Shown: positions 46,158-54,772, numbered from the stretch's first letter. The stretch is DNA of 64,000 nt from Neobacillus thermocopriae (GCF_010975035.1 NZ_JAAIUV010000010.1:1-64000), one strand, 5' to 3'. Numbers and translations are program-made. Notes: generated by a model not told the origin, from the sequence alone.

Positions 46158-46970
46158 TTACTCTAGCTTTAATAAATCTTTCAAATATAAAGCAACTCCG
46201 TCCTGCTCATTCGTTAATGTGACATCATTGGCAATATTTTTTACTTGATCAATTGCATTTCCCATCGCTATTCCATATCCGGCGTACTCAATCATTTCTA
46301 AATCATTATCCTCATCACCAAAAGCTATAACCCTTTCCGCTGGTATCCCATAATAGTCAGCAGCCTTTTTTAAGCCAACAGCTTTATTTAATCCGCTTTT
46401 TATAATCTCTATGACATGCCATGGTGCCGCCCAACTGCGATGGTCAATGACTTCAGCATGAACTTCTGAAAGGTGGTCGCGGATTTTTTTTAATTCATCT
46501 TCTTCTGTATGGATGAGCATACTAGTCGGTGAATCCTTTAAATATTTGGCTAAATCTCCAGTAGTAATATTCGGGTTTCCGAGATTAAATATCTCAATTA
46601 GTTTTTGGTCATGATAATGGAAATATACATCATCCATAACTTCTGCAATAATATTGTGAAAATGAAAGTTTCTACATGTTTCTACAATATCTTTTGCTAC
46701 TTTTATATCCAGTGGTTCATGGAAAAATCCCCAATTTGGATCGAGGGGATGATGGGTAAACGCCCCATTGAAATTTACGATTGGTGTGTTAAGTTCTAAT
46801 TCCCGATAATACATTTCACTGGAGCGGAAAGGCCTGCCAGTAGCAATCATCACAATGTGTCCTTGCTCTCTTGCTTTTTTAAGGATGTTTTTAGTTTTCG
46901 CAGAAATCGTTTTATCATCTTTTAATAAAGTTCCATCCAAATCCAATGCGATTAAGTGTCTGTTTGTCAT
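46158..46970 (-). CDS. yitU: Cof-type HAD phosphatase (YitU)
   Basis: A 270-residue HAD hydrolase of the Cof/YidA group. Motif I ALDLDGTLLKDD, motif II IATGRPFRS, motif III with Lys near SGLNKAVGLKKAA, and motif IV GDEDNDLEMIEYAGYGIAMGNA are all present. It should dephosphorylate small phosphorylated metabolites; YitU in B. subtilis acts on a flavin intermediate. Position next to yitW supports the name. Confidence 0.9.
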   Translation of the reverse strand: MTNRHLIALDLDGTLLKDDKTISAKTKNILKKAREQGHIVMIATGRPFRSSEMYYRELELNTPIVNFNGAFTHHPLDPNWGFFHEPLDIKVAKDIVETCRNFHFHNIIAEVMDDVYFHYHDQKLIEIFNLGNPNITTGDLAKYLKDSPTSMLIHTEEDELKKIRDHLSEVHAEVIDHRSWAAPWHVIEIIKSGLNKAVGLKKAADYYGIPAERVIAFGDEDNDLEMIEYAGYGIAMGNAIDQVKNIANDVTLTNEQDGVALYLKDLLKLE

Positions 46971-47160
46971 TTAAAGACTCCTTTATATTTCAATTTTGCT
47001 TTCTCATGCTAAATTTTAGGAAAATAATTCTCTTCATGTTACACTACAAATAAGTAAGGTTTTAAAAACATGCTTTTCATAGTTACTATGTTAACAATTT
47101 TATATCCAAACTGTAAAAAAATTCACACCAAATCATTGGGAAACTCGATATACTTGCTTT

Positions 47161-47237
47161 ACAAGTGGAAAGAAGAAGAAAAGAATGAGGTATACCTTTT
47201 CTTTTTTATACCAAAATTCCCACTTGTAATGATTACA
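47161..47237 (+). promoter_or_regulatory. Structured leader and 13-bp palindrome upstream of yitW
   Basis: ACAAGTGG (47161-47168) pairs with CCACTTGT (47221-47228), and an inner GGTATA pairs with TATACC. Overlapping the right arm is the perfect palindrome TGTAATGATTACA (47225-47237), whose TAATnATTA core resembles Fur/PerR/Zur-family boxes. It ends 25 bases before the yitW start. Either RNA structure or operator is possible. The rest of 46971-47160 shows nothing clear. Confidence 0.45.
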
Positions 47238-47262
47238 GATAATTAATAAGGAGTGATCAATA

Positions 47263-47571
47263 ATGAATGAAGATTTAAAAGAAAATATAATGGGGGCGCT
47301 TGAGCTGGTTATTGATCCTGAGCTAGGCGTTGATATTGTTAATTTAGGCTTAGTTTATAATGTGGAAATGGATGATGAAGGGAAAGTTACTATAACCATG
47401 ACATTAACTTCTATGGGATGCCCTCTAGCAGGTACGATTGTTGATCAAGTAAAACGGGCGCTTTCAGATATTCCCGAAATTAAAGATGTTGATGTGAATA
47501 TTGTTTGGAATCCTCCATGGAATAAAGATATGATGTCACGATACGCGAAAATTGCTTTAGGAATCCGTTAA
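47263..47571 (+). CDS. yitW: MIP18/DUF59 family protein (YitW), iron-sulfur assembly
   Basis: A 102-residue DUF59 protein: LVIDPELGVDIVNLGLVYNV is the family signature and TSMGCPLAGTIVDQVK holds the conserved Cys. Relatives (SufT, PaaD, MIP18) help mature Fe-S proteins. AAGGAGTGAT precedes the ATG. A DsrE-like gene follows at 22 bases, and Fe-S enzymes lie downstream, consistent with Fe-S maintenance. Confidence 0.93.
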   Translation: MNEDLKENIMGALELVIDPELGVDIVNLGLVYNVEMDDEGKVTITMTLTSMGCPLAGTIVDQVKRALSDIPEIKDVDVNIVWNPPWNKDMMSRYAKIALGIR

Positions 47572-47593
47572 AGGAGGACAATAGGAAAAAAAT

Positions 47594-47932
47594 ATGAAAG
47601 GCAAAGTAATTTTAGTCAGTTCCAATCAACTGGGAAATGGCGATAAAACCTTAGGTGAAAATGTGTTAGAAACCTTCTTTACGATTGTAAAGCAAAAAGA
47701 AGAACTACCTGTCGCTGTATTTTGTATGAACAGCGGAGTACTAACAATGACAGAGAATTCTTTAGTCTCTGTTCACCTTAAAGAAATGGAAGAAAAAGGT
47801 GTTAAAATCTTAGCATGTAAAACTTGTGCTGACCATTATAAAGTAAGTAATAAGTTGGCTGTTGGAAAAATTAGTGGAATGGCGGAATTTGTAGACTTGG
47901 CTGCAAAATATGAGGTATTAACAATTTCTTAA
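47594..47932 (+). CDS. DsrE/YedF-like sulfurtransferase-fold protein
   Basis: A 112-residue protein with the DsrE-like pattern VILVSSNQLGNGDKTLGENVLETFF. Cysteines occur in AVFCMNSG and GVKILACKTCADHY; the latter is the position of the sulfur-carrying Cys in DsrE-like proteins. It probably handles sulfane sulfur or pairs with YitW in Fe-S assembly. AAAGGAGG is upstream, and a terminator follows. Confidence 0.75.
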   Translation: MKGKVILVSSNQLGNGDKTLGENVLETFFTIVKQKEELPVAVFCMNSGVLTMTENSLVSVHLKEMEEKGVKILACKTCADHYKVSNKLAVGKISGMAEFVDLAAKYEVLTIS

Positions 47933-47935
47933 AGA

Positions 47936-47964
47936 AACAGCAGATTTTCTGCTGTTTTTTATTT
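47936..47964 (+). terminator. yitW operon terminator
   Basis: AACAGCAG-atttt-CTGCTGTT followed by TTTTATTTTTT. Confidence 0.9.
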
Positions 47965-48046
47965 TTTATAGATGTTTCAATGAATTCATTTGGGATACAG
48001 AAAAATTAGTGACACTTCACAAAACGTCCACATCTTAATCAATAAT

Positions 48047-48062
48047 TGTGAGATAGTTCACT
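48047..48062 (+). promoter_or_regulatory. FNR box upstream of the radical SAM gene
   Basis: TGTGAGATAGTTCACT fits TGTGA-N6-TCACW, the B. subtilis Fnr site. A TATAAT at 48084-48089 implies a start near 48096 and puts the box centre at -41.5, the class II activation distance. Confidence 0.75.
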
Positions 48063-48144
48063 TTTTTTTAACATAAACACCTTTATAATACAAAGTAATT
48101 AAGGCTATTGTTTGAACATAGCCGACATTAGGAGGCGTTTCAAC

Positions 48145-49269
48145 ATGGATTTTAGCCGGGATTTTAACAAAGATCCATTTATTGTCATATGGGAGTTGAC
48201 GCGTGCCTGTCAATTAAAATGTCTGCATTGCCGTGCAGACGCACAATATACTCGAGATCCAAGAGAGTTGACTTTTGAAGAAGGTAAACATTTAATTGAT
48301 CAAATATATGATATGAACAACCCGCTTCTTGTTTTTACTGGCGGGGATCCCTTAATGAGAGAAGATATTTTTGACATTGCCAAATATGCCGTTGAAAAAG
48401 GTATTCGTGTTTCCATGACACCAAGTGCTACACCTAACGTAACATTTGAAGCAATGCGCAAAGCGAAGGAAGTCGGACTTTCCCGTTGGGCATTTAGTAT
48501 TGACGGTCCAAATGCGGAAATACATGATCATTTTAGAGGAACATCTGGTTCATTTGATTTAACAATGGAACGGATTAAATATTTGCATAAATTAGAAATG
48601 CCGATTCAGATTAACACGGTTATATCAAAATACAATTATGAACATCTTGATGAAATGGCCAAATTGGTTGAGGAATTAAAATGTGTGTTATGGAGTGTGT
48701 TTTTTCTCGTTCCTACTGGAAGAGGACAGGCATCTGACATGATTTCACCTGTTGAGCATGAAAAAGTACTTCGCTGGCTTTATGAACTGAGCAAAAAAGT
48801 GTCTTTCGATATTAAAACAACAGAAGCCATGCATTATCGCCGAGTGGTTATCCAGCAAAAAATGCGTGAAGCAAAAATGCAGACGGATGAAATTAGTTAT
48901 CTATCGGCATTGACGGAAAAAGGATTAACAGGATCTATTGATGGGCTTGGTCGGGCACCTAAAGGTGTAAATGATGGGAATGGATTTGTGTTTATTTCGC
49001 ATATTGGAGATGTGTATCCGAGTGGCCTTCTACCAGTGAAAGCGGGCAATGTTCGTGAAACACCACTAGCAGAAATCTATCGGGAATCACCAATTTTTAA
49101 ATCATTAAGAAATCCAGATGGGTTTAAAGGTAAATGTGGGGTATGTGAATTCCGCTATGTTTGCGGTGGATCACGATCTAGAGCATATGCCATGACGGGA
49201 GATTATTTGGAAAGTGAACCATATTGTGTTTATATTCCAAAGGCTATGAGGGAAAAACAAGTCCAGTAA
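48145..49269 (+). CDS. Radical SAM/SPASM protein (TIGR04053-like, AhbD/NirJ relative)
   Basis: About 374 residues. The radical SAM motif CQLKCLHC (Cx3Cx2C) lies near residue 24 in WELTRACQLKCLHCRADA, then FTGGDPLMR. The C-terminal SPASM-type cluster motif is CGVCEFRYVCGGSRSRAYA plus a last Cys in SEPYC, the pattern of heme-pathway enzymes such as AhbD and NirJ. I choose ATG 48145 with AGGAGG about nine bases upstream. An FNR box at -41.5 suggests anaerobic induction. An oxygen-independent heme or heme-like step is plausible but inferred; peptide modification is the alternative, though no precursor peptide was seen nearby. Confidence 0.8.
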   Translation: MDFSRDFNKDPFIVIWELTRACQLKCLHCRADAQYTRDPRELTFEEGKHLIDQIYDMNNPLLVFTGGDPLMREDIFDIAKYAVEKGIRVSMTPSATPNVTFEAMRKAKEVGLSRWAFSIDGPNAEIHDHFRGTSGSFDLTMERIKYLHKLEMPIQINTVISKYNYEHLDEMAKLVEELKCVLWSVFFLVPTGRGQASDMISPVEHEKVLRWLYELSKKVSFDIKTTEAMHYRRVVIQQKMREAKMQTDEISYLSALTEKGLTGSIDGLGRAPKGVNDGNGFVFISHIGDVYPSGLLPVKAGNVRETPLAEIYRESPIFKSLRNPDGFKGKCGVCEFRYVCGGSRSRAYAMTGDYLESEPYCVYIPKAMREKQVQ

Positions 49270-49302
49270 GAGATTAAAGGGAGATTTTGTTTTTTTATGT
49301 AT

Positions 49303-49323
49303 TAGACGGGGAATGTCCCCGTC
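49303..49323. terminator. Bidirectional terminator between radical SAM gene and fnr
   Basis: AGACGGGGA-atg-TCCCCGTCT between convergent genes; it overlaps the fnr stop region. Confidence 0.8.
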
Positions 49324-50022
49324 TTACTCAATATTGCAATAAACAGCTGGACAATTTTCACAGCCAATTTCATCCTTTAAATACTGCAAATCTAATATGG
49401 TTATTTTTCCTCGTTTTATGGAAATGATATTATCACGTTTTAACTCACTTAATATTCTATTTGTGCTTTCACGGGAAGTTCCACAAAAATTGGCGAGTTC
49501 TTGATTGGTTAATGGAAGATCTATTAAGATTCCATCGCCTTTTTTTACACCATAACTATTTGTCATTCGGATTAATGTAGAAAAGAGAGCGCCGCGTTTC
49601 CCATTCAGAACTAGATCACGGAATTTCGTTTGAGTTTTTCGAAAATGATCGCTCATCCATTTCATTAACTCAAAGGCAAGCTTGCTATTTTGAAAAATCT
49701 CACTTTCAATGACTTCTTTTTTAATAGCGGCAATTTCACCTTCTTCAAGGACTTTCGCACTTAATAAATATTTTGGTTGATCGGTAAAAAGCGTTAATTC
49801 ACCGCATATTTCATTTTCGCCGCATATTCTTAAGGATAGCTCCCGACCGTCAGAAGTAATTTTACTAATTTGTATTTTACCGGAAATAATGACATAAAGC
49901 TCATCAGCAACCATTCCCTCTTGGAATAAAAATCTTCCTCTTTCACTTCTAAATCTGCGGTCAGCAAATTTAAGCAATTCTTTTATTTCAATGGAATGCG
50001 TAGGTTTCAAAGTTGTCGTCAT
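49324..50022 (-). CDS. fnr: Fnr-type anaerobic regulator with C-terminal Fe-S ligands
   Basis: A Crp/Fnr-family regulator of about 232 residues. The effector domain includes FRSERGRFLFQEGMVADELYVIISGKI, and the helix-turn-helix is LTNQELANFCGTSRESTNRILSEL. The tail GCENCPAVYC gives Cys-x2-Cys-x4-Cys, the spacing of the [4Fe-4S] ligands at the C-terminus of B. subtilis Fnr. Start is ATG 50022 (MTTTLKPT), with GAGGTGA five bases upstream. It should activate genes under oxygen limitation, including those with the TGTGA-N6-TCACA boxes found here. It is divergent from moaA. Confidence 0.92.
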   Translation of the reverse strand: MTTTLKPTHSIEIKELLKFADRRFRSERGRFLFQEGMVADELYVIISGKIQISKITSDGRELSLRICGENEICGELTLFTDQPKYLLSAKVLEEGEIAAIKKEVIESEIFQNSKLAFELMKWMSDHFRKTQTKFRDLVLNGKRGALFSTLIRMTNSYGVKKGDGILIDLPLTNQELANFCGTSRESTNRILSELKRDNIISIKRGKITILDLQYLKDEIGCENCPAVYCNIE

Positions 50023-50303
50023 TCTGTTCACCTCGAACAAAAATAAGTTAGTTTGTGTTAACAATATGATTCGATAGTATCATTTTATATCAGGATTTTC
50101 TTATTAATAGGGGTAAACAATGACAATATAGTGAAAACTTATAACAATTTTTTATAATTATTACATAAAATGGAAAAAACTTATCATTTAAGCTTTAATT
50201 ACTACAAAAAAGGAATAATGAAGCGATAGTGAATAAAATAACAGTATTAAATATGTATCTGTTACAATAGGGTAAAAGCTTCTATTTTCATGGAGTTGAT
50301 TGA

Positions 50304-51320
50304 GTGAAAAAAATCATTGTTAAAGATAAATTAAATAGACCATTAAGGGACTTAAGAATTTCTGTTTTTGATCGATGTAATTTTCGCTGTCAATATTGTA
50401 TGCCAGCCGATCAGTTTGGCCCTGACTTTAAATTTCTTCCAAAAAGTGCTTTGTTGACATATGAAGAAATTGAACGTTTAGCAAAAATATTTGTGAGCCT
50501 AGGGGTTAAGAAGATTCGTTTGACCGGCGGTGAACCACTTCTAAGAAAAGATTTGCCTGTACTAGTTGAAAAACTGTCTTGTATTAATGGTCTTGAAGAT
50601 CTAGGTTTAACAACTAATGGTGTACTGCTCCCAAAATTAGCTTCAAAATTAAAAGAAGCTGGTTTAAAAAGAGTGAATATAAGTTTAGATAGCTTGGATG
50701 ATGAACTTTTTGGAAAAATAAATGGCCGTGGAATAGGTACTGCACCTGTGCTTGAAGGAATTGAGGCAGCTGAAAAAGCCGGACTGGGTGTCAAAATAAA
50801 CATGGTTGTAAAAAAAGGCCTAAATGATTTAGAAATTATACCAATGGCTAAATTTTGCAAAGACAATGGTTTGGAGCTACGTTTTATTGAATATATGGAT
50901 GTTGGTTCGACGAATGGTTGGAAAATGGATGATGTCGTTACTAAAAAAGAAATATTTCACATGCTTCAAGAACATTTTGAATTAGAACCCTTAGATGCGG
51001 CCTACTTTGGTGAGGTTGCTAAGCATTATCGTTATAAAGATACAAATATTAAAGTTGGTTTTATTACATCTGTATCTGAATCATTTTGTTCTAGTTGTAC
51101 ACGTGTACGTCTTTCTGCAAACGGCCAAATCTATACTTGCTTATTTAATGGAAATGGCCACGATATACGAAATTTCATGCGAAATGGGGCATCAGATGAA
51201 GAAATTGCCGAAAGAATCTCATCCATTTGGAACCATCGGGACGATCGATATTCAGATGAACGAACAGCAGAAACGGATAATAACCGGAAAAAAATTGAAA
51301 TGTCATACATTGGCGGTTAA
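50304..51320 (+). CDS. moaA: GTP 3',8-cyclase MoaA
   Basis: A 338-residue radical SAM enzyme for the first step of molybdenum cofactor synthesis. The N-terminal cluster motif CNFRCQYC lies in [18 protein letters not shown] in [12 protein letters not shown], and the C-terminal cluster Cys residues in [22 protein letters not shown]. The C-terminal Gly-Gly (SYIGG), needed for activity, is intact. Start is GTG 50304 after ATGGAGTTGA. It precedes other Mo-cofactor genes, moeA and mobB. Confidence 0.96.
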   Translation: MKKIIVKDKLNRPLRDLRISVFDRCNFRCQYCMPADQFGPDFKFLPKSALLTYEEIERLAKIFVSLGVKKIRLTGGEPLLRKDLPVLVEKLSCINGLEDLGLTTNGVLLPKLASKLKEAGLKRVNISLDSLDDELFGKINGRGIGTAPVLEGIEAAEKAGLGVKINMVVKKGLNDLEIIPMAKFCKDNGLELRFIEYMDVGSTNGWKMDDVVTKKEIFHMLQEHFELEPLDAAYFGEVAKHYRYKDTNIKVGFITSVSESFCSSCTRVRLSANGQIYTCLFNGNGHDIRNFMRNGASDEEIAERISSIWNHRDDRYSDERTAETDNNRKKIEMSYIGG

Positions 51321-51350
51321 AAAACTCTCCAAAGTGGAGAGTTTTTTATT
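51319..51350 (+). terminator. moaA terminator
   Basis: AAAAACTCTCC-aaagt-GGAGAGTTTTTT just after the stop. Confidence 0.92.
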
Positions 51351-51376
51351 AAAACGTATTCTTCTTAATGTGAGAA

Positions 51377-51588
51377 CTGTCTAGCTCCAGCCCTCTAGCG
51401 GCGAGACCCCCTCAATCTCCGCCCTACGATAATTCAACATCGAATCACTTTCGGTTCTTCGTGTTTCCTTTATCTCAGTTGAAGACCATCATAAGGAAGG
51501 CTCGGCAGCTTCAACATTGCACGACCGAAAGTGATAGCTTTGGGAGAAGGCTATATGCCGCTGACCAGGGCGCTTTCTCTTTTCTTAA
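51377..51588 (+). repeat. Dispersed ~200-bp intergenic repeat, copy E
   Basis: Full copy from CTGTCTAGCTCCAGCCC to CGCTTTCTCTTTTCTTA. Within it CACTTTCGG (51446-51454) is the exact complement of CCGAAAGTG (51525-51533), so an RNA could fold across the centre. Its right end runs into the last codon of scdA. Confidence 0.85.
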
Positions 51589-52283
51589 TAATATCTTGGG
51601 AATAAGATGTTATTTTCCAAATGTACATGCATGAAAGTTAATCCTTCCAGTTCCTCCAGCCGCTTGTAGACTAACCGGTACGTACCACAAGCATCTGATG
51701 GTGGGGTAAAGTCATTTGTTATTTGGCGAAGTTCCTTTAAAATGGCACCAGCATGGTCATGCTCTTTTTCAAGCTCGTTAATTAAATTGATTGCTTCTTC
51801 ACGATTCTCTATTGTTCCGTCTTCTAGCTTTTTAATGATTGGAAATACCGTTTCTTCTTCCTTCGTTAAATGGTCTAACATTTCTTTCTTCAGTGCAAAA
51901 AATAATTCATGAACTTTTATAAGTTCTGGATGATGATCACCATGAACCTTTGAAACTTTCGTTACATATGGGCCTAGCATGTTAAATTCTTCTTCTGTTG
52001 CACGGTGATAATGGGATATTACATGGTCAATAATGGTGCTTGAATCAGAATTTGTCCAAACTTCTAAATCAGTTTCTTGAACATTGCTTTTTTCAAATAA
52101 TGCTTTTAATTCCTCCAATATGGAATCGGGATTTTGTCCAATTTGTCTAGCTGCTTCGGAAAGAGAAATATTTCCCCCGCAGCAAAAATCAATTCTTAAT
52201 CGTTTAAAAAGATCACTTGATTTAGGTAATCCGTTAACAATATCTTTCACAAATGAGTTTGTTGTAAATGGAAATGTATTCAT
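51585..52283 (-). CDS. scdA: Iron-sulfur cluster repair di-iron protein ScdA/RIC
   Basis: A 232-residue protein with the N-terminal ScdA domain (LFKRLRIDFCCGGNISLSEA, residues about 23-42) and a C-terminal hemerythrin-like domain. Its His/Glu ligands appear in IIDHVISHYHRATEEE, HGDHHPELIKVHELF, LEKEHDHAGAIL and FMHVHLENNILFPRYY. ScdA/YtfE repairs Fe-S clusters damaged by nitric oxide or oxidants. An FNR-type box lies at about -41.5 from an inferred start, so induction with nitrate/nitrite respiration is likely. Confidence 0.94.
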   Translation of the reverse strand: MNTFPFTTNSFVKDIVNGLPKSSDLFKRLRIDFCCGGNISLSEAARQIGQNPDSILEELKALFEKSNVQETDLEVWTNSDSSTIIDHVISHYHRATEEEFNMLGPYVTKVSKVHGDHHPELIKVHELFFALKKEMLDHLTKEEETVFPIIKKLEDGTIENREEAINLINELEKEHDHAGAILKELRQITNDFTPPSDACGTYRLVYKRLEELEGLTFMHVHLENNILFPRYY

Positions 52284-52352
52284 GGAAAATCCTCCTTATG
52301 TTTATAAATTGAGCTTTCTAACTTAAGCATAATTGAAATTAGAAATAAAACA

Positions 52353-52368
52353 GGTGACCTGTATCACA
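52353..52368 (-). promoter_or_regulatory. FNR box upstream of scdA
   Basis: On the minus strand TGTGATACAGGTCACC matches TGTGA-N6-TCACA except the last base. A start at 52319, 41.5 bases from its centre, would have TATGCT as -10 (52331-52326). Confidence 0.6.
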
Positions 52369-52508
52369 TAAGCGTAAGATTTTCATTTTTTCTTAAAAAG
52401 TTTCATAAATGTGATATTTGATATGTCTGCAAGATTTAGATAGGTTTATAATGGGTGATGTTAAATATATAAAAAGAATGGATCGTTAAATGATAGGAGC
52501 CGATAAAA

Positions 52509-53774
52509 TTGTTTGAAAGACGACAACCAATTCCCATTGGGGAAGCAGTTAAGAAGATTATGGAATATCAAATTCCTGGTAAAATGGAATATGTACTGAT
52601 TGAGGAAAGTTATGGTCGATTTTTAGCAGAGGATTTAATAGCTACTTGTGATGTACCTCATTTTGATCGGGCACCATATGATGGTTTCGCAGTTAGGTCG
52701 ATTGATACGACGAATGCTTCACAATCTAACCCAATTGAATTTGAAGTAATTGACCATATTGGTGCTGGAATGGTTTCGAATAAAGTGGTGAAAGATAATC
52801 AAGCAGTTAGAATTATGACTGGCGCTATGATGCCTGAAGGTACTGATGCTGTTGTAATGCTTGAAGTAGCTAAAACTTATGAAAAGAATGGAACACCTTA
52901 TATGTCCATTAAGCGTAGTTTTAAAAAGGGAGAAAATGTTTCCTTTCGTGGTGAAGACGCGACAAAAGGAGAAATTTTAGTTAAAAAAGGGACCTTAATA
53001 AATCCTGGAATTCAAGCTATGCTCGCCGCATTTGGATATAAAAAGGTTCCTGTTGCCCAAAAGCCTATAGTAGGGCTTTTTGCAACAGGAACTGAGTTAT
53101 TAGAAGTTGAAGAACCTTTATTACCTGGAAAAATTCGAAATAGTAATTCCCATATGATTGCTGCCCAAATTGAACGGGCAGGTGCTAGTGTTCAATATTT
53201 TGGTAAGCTGCCAGATGAATTTGATACATGTTTTGAGGCAGTAAAGGACGTGATAGGGAAAGTAGATCTGTTGGTTACAACAGGAGGAGTTTCTGTAGGG
53301 GATTTTGACTACCTACCTGAGATATATAAAAAATTAAATGCAGAAGTATTATTTAATAAAGTTGCAATGAGACCAGGAAGTGTTACAACCGTGGCCCATT
53401 ATAATGGAAAACTATTATTTGGACTTTCTGGAAATCCTTCCGCCTGTTATGTAGGGTTTGAATTATTTGTACGTCCTATTATTCGGAAGCAATTATTTAC
53501 AGAAAAACCGCACTTAAGAAAAGAGAAGGCAAAATTAGACGTTGATTTCCCTAAAGCCAATCCTTTTACACGACTTGTCCGAAGTACTGTAACAATCGAT
53601 GGCGGTAGGCTTAGAGTCTCCCCTAGTGGATTGGATAAATCAAATATTATCATGAGTCTGGCAGGCGCCAATTCATTGATGATTCTTCCTGGAGGTACAA
53701 GAGGGATTCAGGCAGGATCAGAGGTAGATGTTCTATTACTTGAAGATCAAACAGGCAGTGAGTGGCCTTGGTAA
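52509..53774 (+). CDS. moeA: Molybdopterin molybdenumtransferase MoeA
   Basis: A 421-residue MoeA that inserts molybdate into adenylated molybdopterin. Typical blocks are DVPHFDRAPYDGFAVRS, VRIMTGAMMPEGTDAVVMLE, the MoCF-fold motif LLVTTGGVSVGDFDYL, and LFGLSGNPSACYVGFELF. Start is TTG 52509 with ATAGGAG about nine bases upstream. mobB overlaps by 13 bases. A TATAAT at 52446 may be its promoter. Confidence 0.96.
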   Translation: MFERRQPIPIGEAVKKIMEYQIPGKMEYVLIEESYGRFLAEDLIATCDVPHFDRAPYDGFAVRSIDTTNASQSNPIEFEVIDHIGAGMVSNKVVKDNQAVRIMTGAMMPEGTDAVVMLEVAKTYEKNGTPYMSIKRSFKKGENVSFRGEDATKGEILVKKGTLINPGIQAMLAAFGYKKVPVAQKPIVGLFATGTELLEVEEPLLPGKIRNSNSHMIAAQIERAGASVQYFGKLPDEFDTCFEAVKDVIGKVDLLVTTGGVSVGDFDYLPEIYKKLNAEVLFNKVAMRPGSVTTVAHYNGKLLFGLSGNPSACYVGFELFVRPIIRKQLFTEKPHLRKEKAKLDVDFPKANPFTRLVRSTVTIDGGRLRVSPSGLDKSNIIMSLAGANSLMILPGGTRGIQAGSEVDVLLLEDQTGSEWPW

Positions 53775-54292
53775 ATCCTGTAATTATTCAAATTGTTGGT
53801 TATCAAAACAGTGGAAAAACTACATTAATTTTAAAACTCATTAAAGGTTTAAAGGAATTAAGTATCCGTACAGCTGTTATTAAGCATCATGGACATGGCG
53901 GTAAACCGGATTTGGTGGAAGGAAAGGATTCTACAAAGTATTTAAAGGCAGGAGCAAATGTATCCCTTGTGGAAGGTGAAGGGAGTTTGATACTCCAGGC
54001 TGATAAGGTGCCTGATGGACTAAAACAGCAAATAAAACTTCTTATGTATTTTCAGCCAGAATTGATTTTAGTGGAGGGATACAAGCAAGAAAACTATCCC
54101 AAGATTCTTTTATTAAGGAATAAAAAAGATATTCCATTACTTCATAACTTAACCAATGTAATAGCCATTCTATATTGGAAAGATGAAATCAATGCTGACA
54201 TAGAAAAAGAAACGATGATCCCATGCTATCCTATCAATGATGAGACTGCACTTCAAAAAATGATTCAAATGTTTATCCGTCTTATTTCTTAG
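53762..54292 (+). CDS. mobB: Molybdopterin-guanine dinucleotide biosynthesis protein MobB
   Basis: A 176-residue P-loop GTPase-like protein with Walker A GYQNSGKTTL at residues about 13-22 and the conserved IKHHGHG motif. It assists MobA in forming the guanine dinucleotide cofactor used by nitrate reductase and formate dehydrogenase. Start is GTG 53762 inside moeA, so expression is coupled. No mobA or moaBCDE is in the window. Confidence 0.93.
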   Translation: MALVNPVIIQIVGYQNSGKTTLILKLIKGLKELSIRTAVIKHHGHGGKPDLVEGKDSTKYLKAGANVSLVEGEGSLILQADKVPDGLKQQIKLLMYFQPELILVEGYKQENYPKILLLRNKKDIPLLHNLTNVIAILYWKDEINADIEKETMIPCYPINDETALQKMIQMFIRLIS

Positions 54293-54479
54293 GAAATATT
54301 GTCGAAAACATGAAAGAATATTTGGGGAGGCATTTTTAAAAAGAAGTAAAGTTGCTATATTTCATGACTATAATAACATTAATTAATAAAACAATTCTTT
54401 TTAAATAGAAAGAACTTCCTTTAATTGTTATCATCTATAATGGCCATAATATAGGTGATATTGATAAGGAGGGAAAATG

Positions 54480-54659
54480 ATGGGGCAAAGTCATCAGTTT
54501 CGACCGGGTAAAAAAGCACCAAACAATGGTATATATATTGAAATTGGAGAATCTGGGGATAATGTAGTCAATCCAAAAAAAATTAAGCTCAAAGCAGGAG
54601 AAAGGTTTCCTGAGACTTCTAATGATGACAGGGTCTGGACGTATTTAAGAAAACCATAA
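54480..54659 (+). CDS. yjzC: YjzC-like small protein
   Basis: A 59-residue protein, [20 protein letters not shown] at its start and [17 protein letters not shown] at its end, matching YjzC, a conserved bacillar protein of unknown function. Either of two adjacent ATGs could start it; 54480 has better spacing from AAGGAGGG. Confidence 0.88.
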   Translation: MGQSHQFRPGKKAPNNGIYIEIGESGDNVVNPKKIKLKAGERFPETSNDDRVWTYLRKP

Positions 54660-54670
54660 TTGCAAAACAC

Positions 54671-54698
54671 ATAGCCATCCAAAAGGATGGCTTTTATA
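54671..54698 (+). terminator. yjzC terminator
   Basis: TAGCCATCC-aaaa-GGATGGCTTTTAT. Confidence 0.85.
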
Positions 54699-54724
54699 AA
54701 TTTACTTTTAAACATCCCATGTCT

Positions 54725-54757
54725 TATAATGAAATTAAAAGGTCAAAAAAGGTCAAG
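54725..54757 (+). promoter_or_regulatory. clpB promoter and CtsR operator
   Basis: A TATAAT at 54725-54730, with TTTACT about 18 bases upstream, is followed by GGTCAAA-AAA-GGTCAAG (54741-54757). The latter is the tandem heptad bound by the class III heat-shock repressor CtsR. Confidence 0.88.
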
Positions 54758-54772
54758 AAAGGGAGTGAGAAA

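Noticed and set aside
48145..49269. Ribosomally made peptide modification system built on the radical SAM protein
   Set aside because: No short precursor ORF or protease/exporter gene lies beside it; the Cys pattern fits heme-pathway relatives better.
50995..51384. 129-residue ORF overlapping the moaA 3' half
   Set aside because: Shadow frame of moaA, whose motifs are intact.
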